A DNA stretch of 64,000 nt from Euborellia annulipes (taxonomy: Eukaryota > Arthropoda > Insecta > Dermaptera > Anisolabididae). Shown here piece by piece: positions 10,223-21,230 of the stretch. Made by a program: the position numbers and the translations under genes. Each line of letters begins with the position of its first letter. The first letter of the stretch is position 1. The notes beneath the pieces were generated by a model. That model worked only from the letters and a program-made list of their open reading frames with translations. It had not been told where the DNA came from and did no database searches. The stretch spans positions 248,001 through 312,000 of the forward strand of contig JAKCPI010000872.1 of NCBI GenBank assembly GCA_023213315.1, read 5' to 3'.

Positions 10223-10311
10223 CAGACAGAAAAAGATGAAGATAAAATAGATGAAGAAAAAAAAATATAACAAAGGCAGTTTAAAAAAAGAAAAAAACAT
10301 AGTAAATAAAA
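10223..10311 (+). other. possible continuation of the THAP pseudogene tail
   Basis: Shifting one base at the stop opens a lysine/glutamate-rich frame (QTEKDEDKIDEEKK). After the MITE, 10640-10785 gives another basic frame containing RISLMKRKLSDEGRKNLKK. This may be the decayed remainder of the same protein split by the MITE at 10312. Confidence 0.25.
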
Positions 10312-10581
10312 CAGGGGCGTATATAGAAATTTTTTTCGGGGGGGGGGGGGGGGCCGAACTCAAAAATTTTTCTGCGGAAAATTTTTTTTTTAAGAAACTA
10401 AATTTTTTTTCACACGAAATTTTTTGCAGAACATTTTTTCTTTTGCGGAACCAAAGATTTTCATCCTGCGGAAAAATTTGTTGCGCTGATGTCTGTATAA
10501 CTCTATATATGTTTATGTGTTTGGGAAATTTCGGGGGGGCCCGGGCCCCCTCGGCCCCCCCCCCCCTTATATACGCCCCTG
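10312..10581. mobile_element. hAT-type MITE, family H copy 1
   Basis: TIRs CAGGGGCGTATATA / TATATACGCCCCTG with a perfect 8-bp TSD AAATAAAA (10304-10311 and 10582-10589). A long G-run sits just inside the left end and a C-run just inside the right. Internal GCGGAACCAAAGATTTT words match the tandem units of the MITE at 5330. A second copy is at 32125-32484. Confidence 0.9.
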
Positions 10582-10791
10582 AAATAAAATAACTAAATAT
10601 GTATTTAAAAAATGCCCAGAAATTCCAATAATTTTAGAAAAATCATTCGTTAAATTAAGAGTTTTACTTAGAATAAAATTTTTTAATTCTCAAAGAGTAG
10701 TTACCAATAGAATTTCTTTAATGAAAAGAAAACTTTCTGACGAGGGAAGAAAAAATCTTAAAAAAAAGAAGAAAACTATTTCATAAGAAAT

Positions 10792-11141
10792 AAATATTAA
10801 TAGAATAATAGACAGGAAGAGAGGATGTCAGCCAAACAGGACAGCACCTATCGAATAAAGATCTCAATCCAGAAGGCGTTTCGGTTTTAATTAAATAAAG
10901 CCATCATCAGTTCTCAAGAGATTATTGGCTCAAGGTTGGGATGCAGAGCGTGTTGTTTTATATAAACATATACAAAATTATATAAAAATATAACATTTGC
11001 ACAGCCAATAATCTCTTGAGAACTGATGATGGCTTTATTTAATTAAAACCGAAACGCCTTCTGGATTGAGATTTTTATTCGATAGGGGCTGTCCTGTTGG
11101 GCTGACATTCTCTCTTCCTGTCTATTATTCTATTAATATTT
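10792..11141. repeat. large inverted repeat with hammerhead-like cores
   Basis: Arms 10792-10930 and 11003-11141 (139 bp each, nearly identical) surround a 72-bp spacer. Each arm holds CTGATGA, a variable hairpin and CCGAAACG: on the minus strand at 10878-10910 and on the plus strand at 11023-11055. The same design recurs at 62112-62503. It resembles ribozyme-bearing termini reported for Penelope-like retroelements, but no reverse transcriptase is seen here. Confidence 0.7.
11023..11055 (+). other. hammerhead-ribozyme-like core motif
   Basis: CTGATGA, then TGGCTTT...AAAACC, then GAAACG. A canonical hammerhead needs stem II to start directly after CTGATGA; here one extra U stands there and the stem is weak. 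The same extra U occurs in the other copies. Confidence 0.3.
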
Positions 11142-11455
11142 AAACAACTTAAGGCGAATGTCGGGATGGCTAATGCGACGTTTACTATACATTTCTATTT
11201 TTTTCCCTTTTGTTTTGTTATATTTGTTATTATATTTAAATTTGTATTGTGTTTGTTGGACCTAGCCACCGGGGACTGGTGCCTCTAAGCGGGTCATAAT
11301 AAATTTATTTATTTTATTTAAAATATGTTCCATTTTTATTTTTTTGAAATATTATTTAATGTTTTTTTCAGCACTAGAGAAAATAATAATTTTTTTTAAA
11401 ATATATTAATTAAATAATAGAAAGTAAAACAAAAATGAAGACAATTCGGAAAAAA
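11142..11455. other. AT-rich non-coding stretch
   Basis: Contains CACCGGGGACTGGTGCCTCT near 11270, otherwise A/T-rich. No gene is recognised. Confidence 0.4.
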
Positions 11456-11457
11456 AT

Positions 11458-11514
11458 ACTTTCTACTTATATATACTTATATAATATTGTTATATAGGTA
11501 AGAGAAAGTAAAAG
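11458..11514 (-). repeat. solo family-A terminal module
   Basis: ACTTTCTACTTATATATAC ... GGTAAGAGAAAGTAAAA: the short terminal hairpin without a family A body on either side. Confidence 0.5.
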
Positions 11515-11699
11515 GAAAAATTAAATATTTTAATTTAAAATTTATATTCAACTATCAAAAATGATGAAAGAAAATTAAAATGAACAACTTTTAAATATAA
11601 ATCGTAAAAAGCCAGAGAGAGATAAATACTATATGTTAAATAAGAATTCAAATTTAGGCTTCTTGATGACGATTTCCCGCCTTCGCTCTGATTGGCCGA

Positions 11700-12125
11700 G
11701 CCGTATGAGACAACCTTGTCATCTATTAGCCTTGGAAGTAATCAAAGAAGAAAAAGAAAATTTTCGTTAATTTTGATAAAAAATCAAAATAAAATCATAC
11801 AGGTGTCATTAAAAAAAAGGGTAAATATATTTTTTTAATGACACCTGTATGTTTTTATTTTGATTTTTTATCAAAATTAAAGAAAATTTTCTTTTCTTCT
11901 TTGATTATTTCAAAAAATATTCAGTTTTTTTATAACAAAGAAATTAAAAATTTCTAAATTTTTGAAAAAACTTATTAGGTAAAGTATTACTTCCAAGTGA
12001 AGTATTTACTCCAAAAAATGATAGAAATCTACAATTTTAGTGTAAGGAGCATATACCAAATTTCATCGAACTAGCTGCTTTGGTTTTCAAGCAATCGTAT
12101 TCACGCACACACCCAGACGTAATTC
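11700..12125 (-). repeat. family D repeat, right (inverted) arm
   Basis: Reverse complement of the D arm at 8862-9280: CCGTATGAGACAACCTTGTC at its outer edge matches the inner edge of the left arm, and CTTATTAGGTAAAGTA, GATAGAAATCTACAATTTTA and GTGTAAGGAGCATATACCAA follow. It is interrupted by a palindrome at 11740-11906. Confidence 0.75.
11740..11906. repeat. palindrome with mariner-like inner ends
   Basis: Arms of about 77 bp (11740-11816 and 11830-11906) are separated by 13 bp. The centre is TACAGGTGTCATTAAAAAA and its inverse, a form common at Tc1/mariner ends. The arms also include host-repeat sequence (AATCAAAGAAGAAAAAG), so the structure probably arose by inverted duplication. Confidence 0.65.
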
Positions 12126-12618
12126 CAAAAGAATATACGATAAAGTCTCGAGGAAGTCATTCCCATATTTTTTTTTTTTTTTTTTTTTTACTGCCGAAAT
12201 TATTTCCAAAATAATAAAGCTCTTTTTACCTAAATAAAATATTTTGTTTAAAATAACCTTGAAATCATACATTGTATAATATAACATAAATCTTCTTTTA
12301 TTTAATAAATAAAAAATTTGTTTAAAAATATTTTATTTTTTTTATATATTTTCAATTTATAATAAAAAAAATTAAACTTTTTCATAATCTCAGATGACGG
12401 AAAAAAAAATATTAAAAAAAATTTTATTTTTTAATTTTTTTTATATGTCCGTGCCCGACCGAATTCATTTGCATGCCCGTCCGCCCGTACCCGTTTATTT
12501 AAACTTGCTACCCGCCCATGCCCGCCCGTATTTTTCTTCATGGCCTTCAAAACCCGTCCGGCCCGGCCCGCGGGCCGGGGCGGGCTACGGGCCTACCCGG
12601 GTACCGTGCAGGGCTTTA

Positions 12619-12758
12619 GAAGGGACAAAAAAAATTGTAGAAACGTTGGTCAAAGTGTATAAAGCTCAAAGGAGACTACGTTGAAAAATAAAATATTTTT
12701 TTTATCCAAAAACCTGTGTTTGATTCAAAAAGTCACGGACTTATTGACCTGCCCTCTT
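12619..12758 (+). pseudogene. mariner transposase 3' end and terminal repeat region
   Basis: Continuation of the gene at 8285-8508. A frame gives KRWSKCIKLKGDYVEK and TAA at 12689-12691, the stereotyped mariner C-terminus. Downstream, CCAAAAACCTGTGTTTGATT and GTCACGGACTTATTGACCTG resemble a mariner 3' untranslated region and terminal repeat. The likely outer end is near 12755. Confidence 0.75.
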
Positions 12759-13332
12759 ATATACGATAGATATACTGTAGATCCACGACAGGCGTGCGAC
12801 ATAAGTACTTAGCTTTACTATAAAATTTGAATACCGAGCCACTTTTCGTTTTTGATTTATTTTGTTAACCCATATTTTTTTATATTTAATTTTAAATACA
12901 TCCTAAATTATATACCTCTTAAATTATCGGTATTTTTTTGTTAAAATGTCATGTATTCTTAAAATTGCCTTTAAAAAAATATTTTATTTATTAGCCTGAA
13001 TTTAGGGATTTTTAGCAATAAATTGATGAATTTATCAAAAAGATGTAGTTTAACAAAATAACTCAAAATAGAAAAACCACTGTATATTCAAATTTTATAT
13101 TTAAGCTAAGTTACTGCGTAACCTAATCTGCTGAATAGGGCCGTAGTCAAAAAATAGGGAGGGGTTAATAAACTTTAAAAATATAAAATATTTTTTTATA
13201 ATATCTAATAGCGTTTAAAGTTCCTATATTTCTCTCTATTGACGAATATATGAGTAGGGGGACTAGCTCAAGCCAGAGTATTCGAGATCTCTAGAAGGTA
13301 CACATTATCACTGAACTGTACATTAACTTGTG
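12759..13332. other. AT-rich non-coding stretch
   Basis: No coding frame or repeat family is recognised. Confidence 0.5.
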
Positions 13333-14345
13333 TTTTACTTTCTCGTACCCTATATATGAAATATATAGGAGAGAAAGTATTGCGATCATGTCAAAAATTC
13401 GATGTCGAGATTTTGATGGTTATACATGTTTTGAGGTCCCCTGAGTCCAAAAAAGTGGGTCCCGCAAATTGGTCTGTGTGTGTGTGTGTGCGTCTGTATG
13501 TGTGGACAGATTTTTAGCATGAAGGAATTGAGCTACCGGATTGAAATTTTATATTTAACTTAGGTACCTTTCCACACGGTCAAAATAAGCTTTTGAACAA
13601 AATAGGCCAAAAAGTACTAGTACTTTACTGATGTACTTTTTCAGTTTTTTTTGATTTTCTCAAAATTCCCTCCAAGGATTTTTTTTAAAATTCATAAATC
13701 AACTATTTTTTAGATGCTGTTTAAAATGTATATTCTCATTTTGCTGTTGAAATCTTCTGAAGACCACTTTACTCTTGTTCTTCATAGGAAAGATAGAAAT
13801 GGTTGCCATGGTAACGGAATTTAAATCTTTTTCTTTTTATTACATTAAAAATCAATTATTATTTAAATTCCCATTTTTTTTTAATTTTATTTTTCTGTCT
13901 TTAATTGTTTCCGGGATAACATATCTCACTCTCTCTCTCTCTCTCTCACTTGCAAACATTATCGTCTCTCTCTCCGCCTTCTCTCATAGGCCTAATGTTA
14001 ATTTCCTATAGGGATTTGTATGTTAATTTCGATTCAAAAGGGGGTCCCCTTTGGAACTTTTTACGCATTTAAAATTTTTTTTTCCAATTCTTATGAAATT
14101 TTGTATTTATTTACGATTCTATATTGTGTATAAAATGTCCAAATATGAGATTAAAATTTTGAAAAATAACCATAGTTTATTTCAAGCAGTCAACATTAAA
14201 AATGCAAGTTTGCAACTAAGGTGCTATGGGAAACTAAATATATCTCGACACAAAAAATCTGGTGTGACCAGCACGGTGCACAACTTTCTCTTACCGAAGG
14301 GTAAGAGAAAGTTGTGTGCTGTGCGCCAGTCACACCAGATTTTTT
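13333..14345 (+). repeat. family A repeat, full-length copy
   Basis: Same order as the copy at 463-1490: terminal module, (GT)n, AAAGTACTAGTACTTT, the X-box-like motif at 13802-13815, a (CT)n run and the long hairpin at 14252-14345. The two copies are close enough to align by eye over their whole length, which implies recent amplification. Confidence 0.85.
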
Positions 14346-15140
14346 AAATTTTAATCTCTCTAAATATAGTATTTTTATTATTTATTTTGAGATTTGGGGG
14401 TTCTTATTAGAAAAGATAGCTGAGGATGAGAGAATATATTTTGTCAAATGGGAATTGAGATATTATAAACCCATCAAAACTAAGCAATGTTAAAAAGGAC
14501 TAAAACTAGGATGGGTGATCAATCAAACAAAACTATAAAATATTTATTGAATAGGAATTCAGGAGATACTGTATGCTTGATTATTTCTAAATTAATGAGA
14601 AGGCGAGGGAATTAAATGTTGATTAAACATTTTCTTATAAACAAAAACTCATTTGTGGGGTTCCATTGAGCCCTATATAAAATTTGTTTGATTTTAATAA
14701 AGAATATTAATAAAAGGATTTCTGTTTAACGAATAAAAATAAACTTTATTTAAGATTAACAAGCATGGAAAGAGCTCAAAGCTCAGCGCAGGTGCTTGCA
14801 GGGTGCTTGCCTCTGGACACCGAAGGTTGTGCCAACTCATGAATAAAAATTATATAAAATTATAGCAATTTTTGTAGTTGAAAAAAGTGGTTAATTGATG
14901 ATGTTGAATGTTTATTGTTTAAATAAAAAATATATCTGTTTCGGAATAATTTTGTAGTTTTGAATTTTTAATTTTTCCAATGTTTACCCTATAGTTTTGG
15001 AATTAATTTGAGGGCGCAAATTTTGAAAGTGACAGGTCAGCCACACATACATATTTAAAAAATAGGCACGAGATGAAAATTCTTTTAATAATAATTAAAA
15101 TTCATTCTAATTTGCCCTTAAAAATCTTCTTAAAAATAAA
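14346..15140. other. AT-rich non-coding stretch
   Basis: Contains GGTGCTTGCCTCTGGACACC near 14803, similar to a word near 30810. No gene is recognised. Confidence 0.4.
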
Positions 15141-15728
15141 ATGTCCAAATATGAGATTAAAATTTTGAAAAATAACCATAGTTTATTTGAAGAGTCAACA
15201 TTTAAAATGAAGTTTGAAACTAAGGTGCTATCGGAAACTAAATATATCTCGACACAAAAAATCTGGTGTGACTGGCGCACAGCACACAACTTTCTCTTAC
15301 CCTTCGGTAAGAGAAAGTTGCGCACTGTGCTGGTCACACCAGATTTTTTGTGTCGAGATATATTTAGTTTCCGATAGCACCTTAGTTTCAAACTTGCATT
15401 TTAAATGTTGACTGCTTCAAATAAACTATGGTTATTTTTCAAAATTTTAATCTCATATTTGGACATTTTATACACAATATAGAATCGTAAATAAATACAA
15501 AATTTCATAAGAATTGGAAAAAAAAAAATTTTAAATGCGTAAAAAGTTCCAAAGGGGACCCCCTTTTGAATCGAAATTAACATACAAATCCCTATAGGAA
15601 ATTAACATTAGGCCTATGCGAAGATTAGGTGGAAAGTTTAAAACGCGTAGAAAGAGAGAAGATAATTTTGTGAGAGAGAGATATATATATATGTTTTCTC
15701 CGAAACAATTACACGCAGAAATAAAATA
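15141..15728 (-). repeat. family A head-to-head copies forming a palindrome
   Basis: Two family A ends face each other around one shared long hairpin (15256-15349). The left arm (15141-15255) runs plus and the right arm runs minus, giving a palindrome of about 330 bp centred near 15303. The minus copy continues to about 15728, where the next copy begins. Confidence 0.8.
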
Positions 15729-16736
15729 AAAAAAATCTGGTGTGACTGGCGACAGCACACAACTTTCTCTTACCCTTCGGTAAGAGAAAGTTGTGCACCG
15801 TGCTGGTCACACCAGATTTTTTGTGTCGAGATATATTTAGTTTCCCATAGCACCTTAGTTTCAAACTTGCATTTTAAATGTTGACTGCTTCAAATAAACT
15901 ATGGTTATTTTTCAAAATTTTAATCTCATATTTGGACATTTTATACACAATATAGAATCGTAAATAAATACAAAATTTCATAAGAATTGGAAAAAAAATT
16001 TTAAATGCCTAAAAGTTCCAAAGGGGACCCCCTTTTGAATCGAAATTAACATACAAATCCCTATAGGAAATTAACATTAGGCCTATGAGAGAAGGCGGAG
16101 AGACAGGCGATAATGTTTGCAAGTGGAGAGAGAGAGAGATATATGTTTTCTCCTAAGCAATTAAAGACACAAATAAAATAAAAATAAATGGGAATTTAAA
16201 TAATAATTGATTTTTAATCTAATAAAAAGAAAAAGATTTAAATTCCGTTACCATGGCAACCATTTCTATCTTTCCTATGAAGAACAAGAGTAAAGTGGTC
16301 TTCAGAAGATTTCAACGGCAAAATGAGAATATACATTTTAAAGAGCATCTAAAAAATAGTTGATTTATGAATTTTAAAAAAATCCTTGGAGGGAATTTTG
16401 AGAAAATCGAAAAAACTGAAAAAGTACATCAGTAAAGTACTAGTACTTTTTGGCCGATTTTGTTCAAAAGCTTATTTTGAGCGTGTGGGAAGGTACCTAA
16501 GTTAAATATAAAATTTCAATCCGGTAGCTCAATTCCTTCATGCTAAAAATCTGTCCCACACACGCACACACGCACACACGCACACACACACGCACAGACC
16601 AATTTGCGGGACCCACTTTTTTGGACTCAGGGGACCTCAAAACATGTATATCCATCAAAATCTCGACATCGAATTTTTGACATGATCGCAATACTTTCTC
16701 TCTCTATATATTTCATATATAGGCTAAGAGAAAGTA
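15729..16736 (-). repeat. family A repeat, full-length copy, minus
   Basis: Long hairpin at 15729-15822, X-box-like GTTACCATGGCAAC at 16247-16260, GTACTAGTAC palindrome near 16438, a (CA)n tract near 16558-16590, and the terminal module ending AAGAGAAAGTAA at 16736. It abuts a truncated copy on each side. Confidence 0.85.
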
Positions 16737-17292
16737 ATAAATGGGAATTTAAATAATAATTGATTTTTAATCTAATAAAAAGAAAAAGATTTAAATTCCG
16801 TTACCATGGCAACCATTTCTATCTTTCCTATGAAGAACAAGAGTAAAGTGTGCTTCAAACAATTTTGAGGGCAAAACGAGAATATACATTTGAAAGAGCA
16901 TCTAATAAATAATTGATTTTTGAATTTTAATCAAAATCGTTAGAGCGAATTTTGAGAAAATCGAAAAAAACTGAAAAAGTACATCAGTAAAGTACTAGTA
17001 CTTTTTGGCCGATTTTGATTAAAAGCTTATTTTGTCGGTCCCGGGGGGTGTTTAACTTAAATATAAAATTTCAGCCTCATAGCTCAATTCCTTCATGCTT
17101 AAAATTGAACACACACAGACAGACAGACAGACACACAGACACACAGACAGACCATGTCGCGAAAACCACTTTTTTGGATTCAGGGGACCTCAAAACGTGA
17201 AGATCCATCAAAATCTCGACATCGGATTTTTGACATGAATCCAATACTTTCTCTCTTATATATATTACATATATACATAGGTAAGAGAAAGC
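16737..17292 (-). repeat. family B repeat, truncated, minus
   Basis: Starts inside the family (AAATGGGAATTTAAATAATA), with the X-box-like motif at 16800-16813 and the B signature ATGTCGCGAAAACCAC near 17154. It ends at the terminal module GTAAGAGAAAG. It is in tandem with the copy at 15729. Confidence 0.8.
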
Positions 17293-18265
17293 AAAAAGAA
17301 ATTTCGTTTTATTAGTTAAAGTCGATTTTAGTTTACTTAATAAAATTGAATAATGGAAGACATTCATTTTCTAAAACGAATAAGAGAATCTTAACTTTTT
17401 AATTAAAATCTTGAAAGTTCGTGGTCATGGTCGCCAATAATGTCTTAATGAAATTATTATCTTGAGTATTAATCCGATTAAGATATTGATACCAAAAGCT
17501 AACAATTTTAAATTAGAAAAAAAAAACAGACGTAAAAATATTCTAATATAAAACTTGAAAATAATAGCTTTTTGATTAAAATATCTCTTTGAACAAAATA
17601 TACATTATTAAAGGATGCTTTATAGTTCGGTAAAATTCATTTTTACTTACTCTTGCTTATATATGTAATATATTTATATATTCAGGCCAACATAAAAATT
17701 TGAAAGTAAAAAAAAAAAAAAAAATTGAATAATGGTTTAAACCACTTTTTGAAAAATATCTCTCACGAAGAAAGATTTTTTTTTTCCTTGAAGAATTTAA
17801 TTAAAAATTTAAAAAAAAAAAAAAAAACATTAAAAAAAGTAGCTAAGTCTTTTTCTTCGTTCTTCGCCTTAATCCCGCAGTGTGGGGTCGGCGGACTTTT
17901 ATGAATTTTTTTGCGACCGAGGAAGAATAAAACAGACCGGCCGGTCGCACGGTCTGACGCCTGTTGAAAAGAGGAAGGAAGAGGCAGATATGAAAAGAAA
18001 AGAGCTGTCCCAGCTCGGGCAGCTCGTGATCGCCATCCACAAATTGTGAGCCCCCGTTTAAAAGTTATTATAAAATTAAAAAAAAAACTCCAAAATGAGA
18101 ATTTAGTGGTCTTAAAAATAGAATTTCGAAAAAAGCTTCGGAAATGACATCAAGGCAATAAACTTAATCTACATGCCAAATTACAATTTTTTTGGAATAA
18201 ACGAAAAAAATAATGTTGAAATTTAGGTAAATTGAAGAATCCTTAATTTCTTAGAGTCAAAAACA
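17293..18265. other. non-coding stretch with a G+C-richer island
   Basis: Mostly AT-rich with poly-A tracts (17708-17723, 17808-17827). A more balanced segment at 17860-18055 includes CCCGCAGTGTGGGGTCGGCG. I cannot place it; it may be a SINE or other repeat fragment. Confidence 0.35.
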
Positions 18266-18275
18266 GCAAACAGCT

Positions 18276-18345
18276 TTTTTTTAAATTTCATTAAGGTCTT
18301 TTTAGGCATCGAAGGCCATTAAGACCCCCTTTCTGTTATTTATAT
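18276..18345 (-). repeat. SINE tail-like fragment
   Basis: TTAGGCATCGAAGGCCATTA on plus is the reverse of the GGCCTTAGATGCCGAAAA tail of the SINE at 18718. No promoter boxes are seen. Confidence 0.4.
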
Positions 18346-18717
18346 CAATTGGATTGGTAGCCAATTCAATTGAACTAAATTGCCACATGAGACGGATGCG
18401 ACAATAAATTCATTTTTAAATAAAAAAAAAAAAATATTTAAGATTTAAGATTATTGGGACAGATGGTATGCTGTATTTGCTTGGTAACAAAAAAATTAAT
18501 TTCCTTAATTTTTTAATAAGTCATTAAAAAAATTATAACTTTCTGGCCCAATAATCCCTTATGGATATAATTCATTTAAAAAAAAAACCGCATTGAAAAA
18601 TTCCTTATAATAGTCTAGTTTTTTTTTAAAGTGCGTTTATACGCCCCTCCTACATCCCCTTAATTTGTTTAATCTCTTTGTATAGGGAAGGGGAGAAATC
18701 AATGAAATAAATTTTTT

Positions 18718-18882
18718 TTATTCATTTTTCGGCATCTAAGGCCATTTAGGCCCTTTCCTATTTATTTCAAATGATTGCTAGCCAATGAAATACATTTTCT
18801 CTTGGGATTGGAAGCGAACCCGGGACCCAGGCCTGAAAAGCTCCTGTCTTATCTCTGAGCCACGGGTCACTAGTCACAAAAA
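18718..18882 (-). repeat. tRNA-derived SINE, minus orientation
   Basis: On the minus strand, GACCCGTGGCTCAGAGATAA (A-box-like) is followed after about 30 bp by CCCGGGTTCGCTTCC (B box). The 3' part ends GGCCTTAGATGCCGAAAAAT, shared in form with the other SINE family at 47090. A split Pol III promoter with this spacing is the mark of a tRNA-derived SINE. Confidence 0.6.
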
Positions 18883-19487
18883 AGTTAAATTGAATTATAT
18901 GTGAATATAATTCAAAAACAGTGATCTTCGATTTTTCTGTAGTGGAGTTTTTTAATAATTTGTGATTTTTACGTTTACGCCCATATACTGTATATAGGCT
19001 TTATATTCCAAATATAAAGCAAAAAATTTCCATATAGAAAATAAAATAAAATGTAAAGTTCAAAAAAGGAGCCTTTGTTTACCATCCCTCACCCGCCCTT
19101 CTCCATACATCAAAAAACAGGTTTTTATTTATATCAATAATGAGCAGCCTTTTTGAATTTTTTGTGGCCCGTAGCAACTCCCTTTGATATGAAACTTTGA
19201 AAATCGAATAAAGCATTAAGCCTGTATGTAATTTTATATTTTTATGATTTGAAAAATAAAAAATTAGATCTTTTGGAGCCCTAGCTTCAATAAAGAAATA
19301 CTGATTTAGAATTAAGAAGAAATAAAAGAATAATATGATTTACTTATTTTCAATATGCACAATAGATTAAGATCAAATAAAAATGCTAATTTTTTGGTAG
19401 ATGTATGTGCAAACTGCAATAATAAATTTCCAAAGAACCATTTTATAGGATATATAAAATTTCAAAAAGCATAAAAAATCATTGTAG
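18883..19487. other. AT-rich non-coding stretch
   Basis: No recognisable gene or repeat end. Confidence 0.5.
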
Positions 19488-19597
19488 TCTAAAAAGAAAA
19501 AGATTTAAATTCGGTTACCATGGCAACCCCTATCTTTCCTACGAAACACAAGAGTAAAGAGGTCTTCTGAAGATGTCAACGGCAAATGATGAGCTTG
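19488..19597 (-). repeat. family A/B internal fragment
   Basis: Only the block around the X-box-like motif (GTTACCATGGCAAC, 19514-19527) survives, with CCTACGAAACACAAGAGTAA and GTCTTCTGAAGATGTCAACG. Both element ends are missing. Confidence 0.7.
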
Positions 19598-19635
19598 TAT
19601 AAAAAACAAAAATATCAAGTCTTAAAGCTTTACAA

Positions 19636-19930
19636 CAGGGGTCGGCAGCCTTTTTCAGAAGGCGGGTAATTTTCAAAATAAAATTTTTTATGCGGACCGC
19701 ACATTCAAATGTAACAAGAAAACAAAATAAAATTCTTTTTCAATATTTCCAGAGCTTGCAAGAGAATGATTTTTTCTTTTATTTTTCTCGTTGCTTAAAA
19801 CCTTTGATGCCAAGTTTCTTATTTTTCTTGATTTTGGAGAGGCCTGAATAGTCTAAAAAAAAATCAGACAAGTTCACCTTTGCCGGGCCGCGCAAAAAGT
19901 TTCAAAGGGCGGCCGGTTGCCGACCCCCTG
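19636..19930. mobile_element. hAT-type MITE with 8-bp TSD
   Basis: Ends CAGGGGTCGGCAGCC and GGTTGCCGACCCCCTG are inverted and flanked by a perfect CTTTACAA duplication (19628-19635, 19931-19938). CAGGGGTCGGCARCC is a classic hAT terminus. No transposase is present. Confidence 0.9.
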
Positions 19931-19938
19931 CTTTACAA

Positions 19939-20964
19939 CAACAGGATGGAAGAAATAGCTAAACTCACAAATTTGTTAGCTGGTTCATGTCAATTGAAGA
20001 TTCGAATGAGTGAAGATTTTCAGGACTATCATCGAGTTTCTACCTCAGCATTTGTATTTGTTACATTTTTATATTAACTTATGAATTTAATAAATTTCAG
20101 TCGAATGGAGCATAATTTATTTTTTAAATATTTTTCAAATCTATTAGTAGCTTCCAGGAAAATAATTCTAGAGAGAATATATATATATATATATATTTTT
20201 TTTTTTTGAATTCTTTCATTTCCCTAGATAACTTCAAAAACTTAGAGATATACAAAATTTATTTAAGTCGATCAAAGTAATATATATAAATCCTCTAGAG
20301 GGGTCTCAGTCAAAAAGCATTTTCTTGTTTTTATTTGTCAAAAAATAAATAAATTCGTAATAAATTTAAAATTTCGAGAATCAAACTTAGGACTCAAGAA
20401 TAAATTCCTGTCGCTGGATTCTCAACTGGTATTCAATAATTGGATATTAAATTAAAAAGAATGAAAATTTTTTGAAACGATCGTTATATTTTTTTAACTC
20501 AATAAATCAAAAAATATAAACTTTAAATTAGCTTTTGAACATCACCTGACTTCGATTTAATATGGCAGATTTTGATTTTGATTTTAAACATAATCAAATT
20601 AATTATTTATCAAAATATAAATGTTTCTTTGGAATGAATAATTTTCATAAAGTTAAAATTTCTCTCAAAACTAAATTAATATTAAAAAAAAAAATAAACA
20701 AGAAAGAATTTTTTTTTCTTTTAGAGTTGTTATTATGCTATTTCTAAGTTGTTGCCGCCCTATTTAAAAACCTTAAAGTCATAAATTTATATGTATGTAA
20801 TAGTGTATAACAATTGGGTGACAGGGCCGAAAAAAAACAGGAGATCCTGGGATCGTGTCCCAGGAATACAAAAAATTATCTGTCATCTAAAAGAGTGCAT
20901 AACTACATTTGTTAATAGACAATTTTTTTTATCCAGGATTTTTTTCAACAATAATATCCATATA
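19939..20964. other. AT-rich non-coding stretch
   Basis: Holds a (TA)n run at about 20179-20197 and a short word GATCCTGGGATCGTGTCCCAGG near 20842. No gene is recognised. Confidence 0.45.
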
Positions 20965-21222
20965 CATGGGCGTAGGCAGAGTTCTTGTTAGGTGGGGGGC
21001 CAACCCCTCGTTAGGGCGAGAGGGGGGTTTGCAATTAATATATACATAGAGTATTAATTATTTATTTAAATAAAAAAAAAATTAAATTAATGTAGTGAAT
21101 TGGGGTGTTAAAAAAAATTTCCAATGGGAAAAATTTATATATATATATATATATTTTTTTAATTTTTAGGACCAGCCAGGGGGGGCAATGCCCCCCCCCT
21201 GCCTCCCCTGGCTACGCCCATG
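20965..21222. mobile_element. hAT-type MITE, CATGGGCGTAGGCAG ends
   Basis: CATGGGCGTAGGCAG and CTGGCTACGCCCATG are near-perfect inverted ends. The TSD TCCATATA/TCCACATA (20957-20964, 21223-21230) matches at seven of eight. G-runs and C-runs lie just inside the ends. It is related to family E by its GCGTAGCCAG terminus. Confidence 0.8.
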
Positions 21223-21230
21223 TCCACATA

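Larger units (their letters stand above)
8509..12618. mobile_element. 4.1-kb hAT-like composite element inside mariner
   Basis: Ends TAGAGCCCTGCACGG (left) and CCGTGCAGGGCTTTA (right) are inverted. The flanking octamers GAAGGGAT (8501-8508) and GAAGGGAC (12619-12626) agree at seven of eight positions. The subterminal DNA is rich in CCCGCCCGTACC words at both ends. The mariner frame continues across the element, which gives independent proof of insertion. Inside lie inverted family D arms, a THAP pseudogene, a hAT MITE and a large inverted repeat. The THAP gene may belong to the element or be a later passenger. Confidence 0.75.

Noticed and set aside
8509..12618. Calling the whole 4.1-kb element an autonomous hAT
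   Set aside because: No hAT transposase motifs are seen inside; only the ends and TSD support hAT, so it is listed as hAT-like composite.
15259..15345. Regularly recurring hairpins taken as a CRISPR array
   Set aside because: The repeats are dispersed, in both orientations and part of ~1-kb units; no short spacers and the sequence is clearly eukaryotic.
17843..18040. Minus-strand frame of 65 codons with RRQTVRPAGL
   Set aside because: Higher G+C but no domain, no splice sites and neighbouring poly-A tracts; more likely a repeat fragment.
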